Assembly: GCA_002167945.1 (NCBI GenBank) | Contig: NHDB01000017.1 | Coordinates: forward strand, 5,112 to 15,502 | Direction: 5' to 3' | Origin: Flavobacteriaceae bacterium TMED48 | GTDB lineage: Bacteria; Bacteroidota; Bacteroidia; Flavobacteriales; Flavobacteriaceae | Length of the DNA: 10,391 bases | Shown: piece by piece, positions 1-5,027 of the stretch | How positions within the stretch are numbered: the first letter of the stretch is position 1 | Layout of the letters: every line of letters starts with the position of its first letter | Position numbers and translations under genes: made by a program | Notes under the pieces: model-generated | What the model saw: only the letters and a program-made list of their open reading frames with translations | What the model was told of the DNA's origin: nothing | Database searches by the model: none

Positions 1-186
1 GTATGAAGCTAATTTTTTAATTTCCCATGAACACGCATAGTTTTCTGCGAGAAGATCAAGTATTCGAAAACCTACATTGTGTCTGGTGTTTTCGTATTCT
101 GACCCAATATTTCCCAATCCTACAATTAAGAATTTGTGCATGGCTAAAGTTCGATCTTTTTTAAAAAAGCGTTTAAATGAAAACAT
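1..186 (-). CDS. pth: peptidyl-tRNA hydrolase, N-terminal part (runs off the left edge)
   Basis: Pth hydrolyses the ester bond of peptidyl-tRNAs that drop off the ribosome and so recycles the tRNA in the cytoplasm. Only the first 62 codons are present. They contain the family's opening signature: LIVGLGNIG at about residues 19-27, then NTRHNVGF at about residues 32-39, whose His is the expected catalytic residue. I placed the start at the ATG at 184-186. It gives a 15-residue basic leader ([10 protein letters not shown]...) before a second in-frame ATG at 139-141, which begins [11 protein letters not shown]. Such leaders occur in flavobacterial Pth proteins, but the inner start cannot be excluded. 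The gene lies downstream of prs and rplY on the same strand, separated from rplY by an intrinsic terminator that ends only a few bases before the outer ATG. Confidence 0.9.
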   Translation of the reverse strand, partial: MFSFKRFFKKDRTLAMHKFLIVGLGNIGSEYENTRHNVGFRILDLLAENYACSWEIKKLASY

Positions 187-190
187 TTAC

Positions 191-227
191 TAAAATAAAA
201 AAAGCATGTGATACTTCACATGCTTTT
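191..227 (-). terminator. intrinsic terminator after rplY
   Basis: A perfect 12-bp inverted repeat (TCACATGCTTTT at 216-227 and its complement at 200-211) encloses a 4-base loop. Read on the minus strand it is followed by a U-rich run at 191-203. It lies 21 bp past the rplY stop codon and ends 5 bp before the outer pth ATG, so it either ends the prs-rplY transcript or acts as a partial attenuator for pth. Confidence 0.85.
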
Positions 228-247
228 CTATCCTTGGAAAGGATGAA

Positions 248-904
248 TTAATTTTCAGCTGCTGCTTCTGGAGTTTCTCCTCCTTCTGTGCTTTCAGCTC
301 CTTCCTCAGAACCTTCAGTAGTCTCATCCAGCTCATCAATTTCTAATTGCATTGATGCTCTTGAGGTACGTACTTGACACACAACTGTATTGTCTGGGTG
401 AAGAATAGTGAAATCTTCGGTTTTGAGTTGAGCCGTGTAAAGTTTATTGCCTAATTCAAGCTCAGAAACATCTGCTATGATAAAATCAGGTAAATTTTTG
501 GGTAATGCCTTAATACGCAATTTACGTTTGTTAAGAATTAAAACCCCTCCACCAATCAAAACCCCAGGTGCTGCACCTTCGATTTGAACAGGGATATTCA
601 TGGAAATTTCTTTATCGTCAAATAGACGGTAAAAGTCAACATGAAGTATTTTGTCTGTAAGTGGGTGAAATTGAATGTCCTGAAGAATAGCGTTTACTTT
701 GTCACCTCCATCAAGTTCAATGGTCACTGTGTGAGCATTGGGTGTGTACACTAGTTTGCTGAAACCCAGTTCCGGTGCAGCAAAGTGAAGAGGTTCTCCT
801 CCACCATACAATACACAGGGAACTTGTCCAGCATTACGTAAGGCCTTAGTAGCTACTTTGCCTACGCTTTCTCTTTTAGATCCTTTAATTGTAATCGATT
901 TCAT
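248..904 (-). CDS. rplY: 50S ribosomal protein L25 (general stress protein Ctc type)
   Basis: This is the long, two-domain form of L25, which binds 5S rRNA in the central protuberance of the large ribosomal subunit. The 218-residue product has the N-terminal 5S-rRNA-binding domain (about 5-93). It includes the opening [10 protein letters not shown], the VLYGGGEP loop and the signature [19 protein letters not shown] at 76-94. The TL5/Ctc C-terminal beta domain spans about 97-182, and an acidic Glu/Ser/Gly tail (about 188-218) ends the protein. Such a tail is common in Bacteroidota L25. The gene begins 10 bp after the prs stop on the same strand, so the two are very probably co-transcribed. A strong terminator follows it. 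Length and domain order are normal for the Ctc-type family. Confidence 0.97.
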   Translation of the reverse strand: MKSITIKGSKRESVGKVATKALRNAGQVPCVLYGGGEPLHFAAPELGFSKLVYTPNAHTVTIELDGGDKVNAILQDIQFHPLTDKILHVDFYRLFDDKEISMNIPVQIEGAAPGVLIGGGVLILNKRKLRIKALPKNLPDFIIADVSELELGNKLYTAQLKTEDFTILHPDNTVVCQVRTSRASMQLEIDELDETTEGSEEGAESTEGGETPEAAAEN

Positions 905-914
905 TAAATTGTTT

Positions 915-1847
915 TTACATTATAAATTTTGAACTTATCGACTCGTTGTAATGCACATTACGCATTACCTCAGCGAATAATGGGGCGCAAGATAATACTT
1001 TTACTCTAGGGTGACTAACTTTTGGTGGAATAGAATCCGTCACGATCAGTTCTTCGAGTTGCGACTGTTCTATTTTTTGGTAAGCATCACCGGAAAGTAA
1101 GGCGTGAGTACATATTGCGCGTACAGAAAGTGCACCTCTCTCTTTCATTAAATCAGCAGCTTTGGTCAGCGTTCCAGCAGTATCCACCATATCATCAACC
1201 AAGATTACATTTTTACCTTCAACATTACCGATGAGTTCCATATGAGAAATTACATTTGCTTTTTCTCGCTGTTTATAACAGATTACAACATCACTACTGA
1301 GAAACTTAGAATAGGCATAGGCGCGTTTAGAACCTCCCATATCTGGTGAAGCAATTGTTAAATCAGATAAATTTAAAGCATCGATATAAGGTAAAAAGAT
1401 GGTGGAAGCAAACAGGTGATCAACAGGTTTTTCAAAAAATCCTTGAATTTGATCGGCGTGTAAATCCATGGTGATGATTCTCGTAGCCCCAGCAGATTCC
1501 AAGAGCTTTGCGATCAATTTTGCACCTATAGGAACTCGAGGCTTGTCTTTTCTGTCTTGTCTAGCCCAACCAAAGTAAGGCATAACGGCAGTTATATGCC
1601 TAGCAGAAGCACGTTTTGCAGCATCTAGCATTAATAACATTTCCATTAAGTTTTCAGAAGAGGGGTGGGTAGATCCAATAATAAATATCCGAGCACCCCT
1701 TACAGACTCTTCGAAGGAGGGCTGAAATTCACCATCACTATAGCGGGAGAAGTTTACCTTTCCTACCTCAATTCCAAAATGATCTGCGATTGCTTTACCT
1801 AATGCTGTACTTTGTGTACAAGCGAAAATTTTTGCGGGAGTTTCCAT
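915..1847 (-). CDS. prs: ribose-phosphate pyrophosphokinase (PRPP synthase)
   Basis: The enzyme transfers pyrophosphate from ATP to ribose 5-phosphate to make PRPP, the precursor of purines, pyrimidines, NAD, histidine and tryptophan. The 310-residue length fits class I bacterial PRPP synthases. Visible motifs are SRYSDGEF (34-41), the ATP-loop ARQDRKD (95-101), the [11 protein letters not shown] stretch (128-138) with its metal-binding His, and the PRPP-binding loop [10 protein letters not shown] (217-226). The start ATG at 1845-1847 is the only one that keeps the full N-terminal strand. It is the first gene of the prs-rplY unit and is divergent from tRNA-Leu, with a possible -7 box just upstream. 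No defect is visible. Confidence 0.98.
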   Translation of the reverse strand: METPAKIFACTQSTALGKAIADHFGIEVGKVNFSRYSDGEFQPSFEESVRGARIFIIGSTHPSSENLMEMLLMLDAAKRASARHITAVMPYFGWARQDRKDKPRVPIGAKLIAKLLESAGATRIITMDLHADQIQGFFEKPVDHLFASTIFLPYIDALNLSDLTIASPDMGGSKRAYAYSKFLSSDVVICYKQREKANVISHMELIGNVEGKNVILVDDMVDTAGTLTKAADLMKERGALSVRAICTHALLSGDAYQKIEQSQLEELIVTDSIPPKVSHPRVKVLSCAPLFAEVMRNVHYNESISSKFIM

Positions 1848-1863
1848 AGAGAATAGTTCTTGA

Positions 1864-1871
1864 CAAATGTA
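1864..1871 (-). promoter_or_regulatory. possible prs promoter -7 box
   Basis: Reading on the minus strand, TACATTTG fits the Bacteroidota -7 consensus TAnnTTTG exactly and lies 16 bp before the prs ATG. No TTG is present at the usual -33 spacing, so this is a weak call. It would give a very short leader. Confidence 0.35.
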
Positions 1872-1930
1872 AAAATAAATTAACGCTAAACCTTATCGAA
1901 AAATTTAAATACTGGGCTTAATTATTTTGT

Positions 1931-1938
1931 TATTTTTG
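1931..1938 (+). promoter_or_regulatory. possible tRNA-Leu promoter -7 box
   Basis: TATTTTTG matches TAnnTTTG exactly and lies 24 bp before the mature 5' end of the tRNA, a sensible spacing for a short leader. A good -33 TTG is not visible. It shares the prs/tRNA divergent intergenic region. Confidence 0.4.
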
Positions 1939-1962
1939 TGCCCTAGTTTAAATATTTCACCT

Positions 1963-2044
1963 GCCTCGGTGGCGGAACTGGTAGACGCGCTGGATTCAAA
2001 ATCCAGTTCTTTCGAGAGTGTGGGTTCGATTCCCACCCGAGGTA
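1963..2044 (+). tRNA. tRNA-Leu, anticodon CAA
   Basis: A class II tRNA reads the UUG leucine codon. The acceptor stem pairs GCCTCGG (1963-1969) with CCGAGGT (2037-2043), including one G-U pair at the end. The anticodon stem is CTGGA/TCCAG (1990-1994 with 2002-2006) around the loop TTCAAAA, giving CAA at 1997-1999. An extended variable arm lies at 2007-2019, as expected for leucine. The T-arm is GTGGG-TTCGATT-CCCAC (2020-2036). The discriminator is A2044, also expected for leucine, and the CCA tail is not encoded. It is followed at once by a terminator. Confidence 0.97.
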
Positions 2045-2050
2045 CTTAAA

Positions 2051-2096
2051 AAATCCGCAACTAATTGTTTTACATGAAGTTGCGGATTTTTTTATG
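2051..2096 (+). terminator. intrinsic terminator of tRNA-Leu
   Basis: AAATCCGCAACT (2051-2062) pairs perfectly with AGTTGCGGATTT (2078-2089) around a 15-base loop, and the T-run continues to 2093. It begins 6 bp after the tRNA. Its loop and 3' arm are the left copy of the direct repeat described separately. Confidence 0.85.
2063..2096 (+). repeat. left copy of a 33-34 bp imperfect direct repeat (att-like)
   Basis: This stretch starts AATTGTTT and ends AGTTGCGGATTTTTTTATG. It recurs at 4529-4561 with about four substitutions and one T fewer. It covers the loop and 3' arm of the tRNA-Leu terminator, a place where integrated elements often leave one of their ends. The element-like role is an inference. 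Confidence 0.6.
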
Positions 2097-2236
2097 ATAA
2101 AATGGCAACATATTGGCAATAAATCATGTGTTTTTGTCGTAAAAAGTAAATCCTAAAACTTCTGTGGTACTCCTATCCCAAACACAAGGGCATGGGTTTT
2201 AGAAAACGATTTTTATGTTGGAACAGAGGTATGAGA

Positions 2237-2267
2237 TTTGATATGTAGCCTGATCTTTCTATCTTAG
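2237..2267 (+). promoter_or_regulatory. predicted promoter of the 2296-2988 gene
   Basis: TTTG at 2237-2240 is followed after exactly 19 bases by TATCTTAG at 2260-2267. This matches the Bacteroidota arrangement of a -33 TTTG and a -7 TAnnTTTG with one mismatch. The predicted transcript start is near 2274, about 20 bases before the ATG. Confidence 0.45.
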
Positions 2268-2295
2268 AGGTATTATTAATCATAAATCAATTAAA

Positions 2296-2988
2296 ATGAA
2301 AAAATATTTTTTAGCACTATTAGCATTTAGTACAATTTCTTTAGAAGCACAGTATTGTGTGTTTTTTGATCTTAAAGCTGAAAATCCAGAAATGGTAGTA
2401 TCAACCATAACTGCTGCAATGAACACCGAGTGGGCTAAAAATATGCAGGCTACAAAGTCATTATTTGCATATCTTCCAAATGGATCTACAAAGTCCACAC
2501 ATTCTCTTCAGTTATGTTTTCCAAACGAGGAAGCTTTTGAAAAAGCTTTTATGTCTTACGGACAGTCAATGGAGGCAAGATTATTATTTGACGAAAGGCT
2601 ACCTCAGTATTCTATAGATGTATCACAATCTATCAATACCCCGATTTGGTATAACGGGCAAGATTGGGCTAATGACAATGTGTTTATGCTTTATCAGATG
2701 GAAGTAACCAACCCTTCTTTATATCTTAAAGAATTTAAACGCTTTTCGCAAAAGATGGCAAAAAAATTGGGTTATGAAAACAATTCTTATGGTCTAGCTT
2801 TTCCAATTGTAGGGAAAAATGCTGAGTTTTCTCATTTTGCATGGATTGGATCTCCTGATATAAAAACAGCACTTTCAAACACAAAGAAAATGCTAAGCGA
2901 TCCCTTATTTGCAGAGTTTTCAAGTAAGGTCTCTGGAATTAGAAAGGTAGTCAATTCAGTAATGTCAGTTCGTGTCATGGACTTTTAA
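2296..2988 (+). CDS. secreted protein of unknown function with an internal duplication
   Basis: I do not recognise a named family. The 230-residue product opens with a Sec signal peptide (MKKYFLALLAFSTISLEAQ, cleavage expected near residue 19), so it is probably periplasmic or secreted. The mature part seems to be two related halves of about 95 residues. Each opens with VF..., then an NP before a helix, a short strand containing FAYL or LAFP, a THSLQL/SHFAWI strand, a second helix and a closing beta strand ending in V. That alternation resembles tandem ferredoxin-like alpha/beta barrel domains, which is a guess from pattern only. It has its own promoter-like sequence and terminator, so it is probably a single-gene unit. 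It is the first gene after tRNA-Leu and lies inside the repeat-bracketed segment. Confidence 0.8.
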   Translation: MKKYFLALLAFSTISLEAQYCVFFDLKAENPEMVVSTITAAMNTEWAKNMQATKSLFAYLPNGSTKSTHSLQLCFPNEEAFEKAFMSYGQSMEARLLFDERLPQYSIDVSQSINTPIWYNGQDWANDNVFMLYQMEVTNPSLYLKEFKRFSQKMAKKLGYENNSYGLAFPIVGKNAEFSHFAWIGSPDIKTALSNTKKMLSDPLFAEFSSKVSGIRKVVNSVMSVRVMDF

Positions 2989-3009
2989 CAGGATAAACCT
3001 CTATAATTT

Positions 3010-3038
3010 AACCCTCCCAAGTGGAGGGTTTTTCTTTT
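3010..3038 (+). terminator. intrinsic terminator after the secreted-protein gene
   Basis: AACCCTCC (3010-3017) pairs with GGAGGGTT (3023-3030) around a 5-base loop and is followed by a T-rich run to 3038. It starts 21 bp past the stop codon. The same stem is used by the terminator at 4886-4913. Confidence 0.85.
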
Positions 3039-3170
3039 ACACCAATGAGGACAATCCAAATTCTCTCTAACCTAATGCTATAACTGACCTAACCTAAGAT
3101 TACCTTACGGCAAAATGGGGGTGGTTTGTTTAGGGTTTATGTTGATACGCGATGGGGATTAGTTTTTATC

Positions 3171-3247
3171 TAAAAACATCTAAAATCACTAAAAAATGGT
3201 CAAAAAACGTAAAAAATGAGTGAAAATTGATCAAAAATGGCTAAAAT
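3171..3247. other. eight helically phased A-tracts (predicted curved DNA)
   Basis: Runs of four to six A's begin at 3172, 3182, 3191, 3202, 3211, 3223, 3233 and 3243. Centre-to-centre spacings are about 9-11 bases and average close to 10, near one helical turn. Such phasing is known to bend DNA intrinsically. The tract fills the space between two convergent genes, ending 10 bp before the stop codon of the lipoprotein gene. The rest of the intergenic region (3039-3170) shows only two copies of CTAACCTAA (3067-3075 and 3089-3097). Confidence 0.65.
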
Positions 3248-3256
3248 TGATGAATC

Positions 3257-4372
3257 TTAATCAAGAACTTCGATTATTAAATCTTTGATAAAAAGTTTAT
3301 AAAAATATTCATCATTTGACAACGATGTTCCAGTTTGTATAGAACCTTCTTCAAAAATTTCAAATGAACTAGGTAATTCATCTTTCATTTTTACCAAAAT
3401 TTTACTTTTACCCTGAGGCAATAAAATCTTTGTAGTATCACTTAATGATAAATATGTCATATCACTTGATCCAAACGAGAGATCATTTAATTCAATTGTT
3501 GCAGAAGATGAAGTGGATAAATCACTATACCCCAATAAAAAATTATTTTGATTATGATCGCTAAGGCTATACATCGGAATTGCATTACCATTATTTGAAA
3601 TACGCCAATCAGAGGACAGTAATGGTGGATACACCTCGAATTTTAATTCAAATTCATTTTTATCTGTGATACTTATATAAGCGGAATAATATTTATCATT
3701 TTCTACCCCTGTTAGCGAATACTTTGTGAATCCATCGACTTTAAATTGAATGTTTTTTCTATTGACAGTATATGAGTCTGAAATAGGGGTATTTAGAGCT
3801 ACTTTGAACTTGAAATTTATTCTCACTTTTTTATTTTCAAATCCTGAAAAATCTGACACCAAAGCTATAGGATTATTGTTGTCATAAACTTCATTAACAT
3901 CAATGTAAGTTTGATAAGAGCCTACATTTTGCCAATTAGCATTTGCTTGATAGGTTGACCAGTTTTTTTCTTTGTATTTAATAGCCAAGTTATCATTTAG
4001 TGTAATCGTGTCAACTTGAACACTAATATTTCCATAATTTAGGGTGTCGTATTTTAAAAGAACCATTTTAGCGGTATATGTACCGTATTTATTATACATA
4101 ATAGATGCTTCGCTTAAATCGGTAATTTCACTTGGTGTACCTCCAGGAAACTCCCATTTAATTGTATCATAAAGGGTATTATATGTGTTTGCTTGATAAT
4201 TAATTTGAACATCTAGATTATTGTCTCTGTCATACCTGTAAACTTCTATTGAGTCAATGTTAATTTGAGAAAGAGAGTTGAATTTTGTTATGAATATTTT
4301 ATTTACAACATCTTGTTCAACAGAACAAGAATAGATGATTGCAAAAAGAAGTATAAGAGTAGTTTTTCGCAT
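3257..4372 (-). CDS. PKD-domain lipoprotein of unknown function
   Basis: With the ATG at 4370-4372 the product has 371 residues. It opens with a lipoprotein signal, MRKTTLILLFAIIYSC, whose lipobox Cys is residue 16. I prefer this start to an upstream GTG at 4447, which would bury the signal peptide behind a second hydrophobic stretch. A PKD-like immunoglobulin fold spans about residues 45-125, with the hallmark WEFPGGTP near 73-80 and YNKYGTYTAKMV near 93-104. The remaining 240 residues are rich in beta strands, Asn, Ser and Tyr and could be an adhesion or carbohydrate-binding module; I do not recognise the family. It is probably anchored on the cell surface. No partner gene is adjacent. Three 60-base blocks counted by hand each held 18 G+C (30%), lower than in the flanking housekeeping genes, which suggests recent acquisition. 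Confidence 0.75.
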   Translation of the reverse strand: MRKTTLILLFAIIYSCSVEQDVVNKIFITKFNSLSQINIDSIEVYRYDRDNNLDVQINYQANTYNTLYDTIKWEFPGGTPSEITDLSEASIMYNKYGTYTAKMVLLKYDTLNYGNISVQVDTITLNDNLAIKYKEKNWSTYQANANWQNVGSYQTYIDVNEVYDNNNPIALVSDFSGFENKKVRINFKFKVALNTPISDSYTVNRKNIQFKVDGFTKYSLTGVENDKYYSAYISITDKNEFELKFEVYPPLLSSDWRISNNGNAIPMYSLSDHNQNNFLLGYSDLSTSSSATIELNDLSFGSSDMTYLSLSDTTKILLPQGKSKILVKMKDELPSSFEIFEEGSIQTGTSLSNDEYFYKLFIKDLIIEVLD

Positions 4373-4528
4373 ACTCTTGCAATCTAAATAGAATAAGAAG
4401 ATAAAAAAAATTAGGAGTAGATAATATTGTATTTGTGCTGTTTTCACCCTTTATATATACTGTGAAACCCTACACCAAGCCATCAAGCCTAGCATCAAAT
4501 TCTCAACCTGAGCTTGTATGGCGCAGCG

Positions 4529-4561
4529 AATTGTTTAACAAAGAGTTGCGGATTTTTTATG
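4529..4561 (+). repeat. right copy of the 33-34 bp imperfect direct repeat (att-like)
   Basis: This copy runs from AATTGTTT to AGTTGCGGATTTTTTATG. It retains the 3' arm of the tRNA-Leu terminator but not its 5' arm, since no AAATCCGCAACT lies upstream, so it cannot form the hairpin. It is therefore a copied fragment and not an independent terminator. Together with 2063-2096 it encloses about 2.4 kb. Confidence 0.6.
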
Positions 4562-4572
4562 CAGCTCTATGA

Positions 4573-4602
4573 TTTGTTTTTTAAAATTATCTTCTTAAAT
4601 TG
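4573..4602 (+). promoter_or_regulatory. weak predicted promoter of the small membrane protein gene
   Basis: TTTG at 4573-4576, a 19-base spacer and TAAATTG at 4596-4602 resemble the Bacteroidota -33/-7 layout, with mismatches in the -7 box. It would place transcript start about 20 bases before the ATG at 4630. Confidence 0.3.
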
Positions 4603-4629
4603 AAATTATAAACTATAAACCATTTTAAA

Positions 4630-4860
4630 ATGAATGCAGCTAAAAACATTAAAAAAGTAAGAGCACATGACGCAATATGTGGACTGTTATATCTAGCTAG
4701 CGTTGGATTAACAATTCAAACAGGAAATTTGGATTTCCTTTATATTGCTATTGGTGTAGGGATTTTACAAGTGATAAGTCCTTTTACAAAATTTTGTCCC
4801 GTATACTTTACTCTTAACAAGGTTATGAGTGATACTGACCCCATGCAAAACGGAAAATAA
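4630..4860 (+). CDS. small inner-membrane protein, DUF2892 (YgaP-type membrane domain) family
   Basis: The 76-residue product has two hydrophobic stretches, at about residues 16-31 and 35-50, forming a likely hairpin in the inner membrane. They are followed by the motif FCPVYFTLNK (residues 55-64) and a short hydrophilic tail. The Cys-Pro after the second helix is the hallmark of DUF2892-type proteins, whose biochemical role is poorly known; some relatives are fused to rhodanese domains in sulfur metabolism. The basic N-terminus (KNIKKVR) suggests a cytoplasmic start. The ATG sits in the usual A-rich leader (ATTTTAAAATG). The gene stands alone, with a terminator 25 bp behind it. Confidence 0.8.
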   Translation: MNAAKNIKKVRAHDAICGLLYLASVGLTIQTGNLDFLYIAIGVGILQVISPFTKFCPVYFTLNKVMSDTDPMQNGK

Positions 4861-4885
4861 GACTAAGACTATAAGATCGTACAAT

Positions 4886-4913
4886 AACCCTCCGAAATGG
4901 AGGGTTTTTATTT
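4886..4913 (+). terminator. intrinsic terminator after the DUF2892 gene
   Basis: AACCCTCC (4886-4893), a GAAAT loop and GGAGGGTT (4899-4906) form an 8-bp hairpin. The T-run TTTTTATTT follows. Confidence 0.88.
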
Positions 4914-4990
4914 GGAAATTATGGTTGAGTTAATTTCAAACGGATCCTGAATAAAACCGTTAAAACGTTAACAATATTTTAGTACTTCTT

Positions 4991-5027
4991 AAAAAGGGTT
5001 TGTAACTTGCTTACAAACCCTTTTTTT
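4991..5027 (+). terminator. perfect terminator-like hairpin abutting the next start codon
   Basis: AAAAAGGGTTTGTAA (4991-5005) pairs perfectly over 15 bp with TTACAAACCCTTTTT (5011-5025) around the loop CTTGC. Two further T's lead straight into the ATG at 5028. The upstream gene already has its own terminator at 4886-4913, so this one more likely acts in the leader of the downstream gene, as an attenuator or a stabilising 5' hairpin. A TATTTTAG box (4975-4982) that could be a -7 element lies just before it. Confidence 0.8.

Noticed and set aside
2153..2212. CTAAAAC...GTTTTAG inverted repeat upstream of the secreted-protein gene
   Set aside because: Seven AT-rich pairs around a loop of more than 30 bases; likely chance.
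4373..4447. Upstream GTG start for the PKD lipoprotein
   Set aside because: It would place a second hydrophobic stretch before the lipobox leader; the ATG at 4370-4372 gives a standard lipoprotein signal.
2097..4528. Complete mobile element or integrase in the repeat-bracketed segment
   Set aside because: No recombinase, transposase or terminal inverted repeats were seen, so only a footprint is claimed.
5007..5027. Upstream TTG start for the GGT-like gene
   Set aside because: It lies in the hairpin loop and adds residues before a complete lipoprotein signal that begins at the ATG at 5028.
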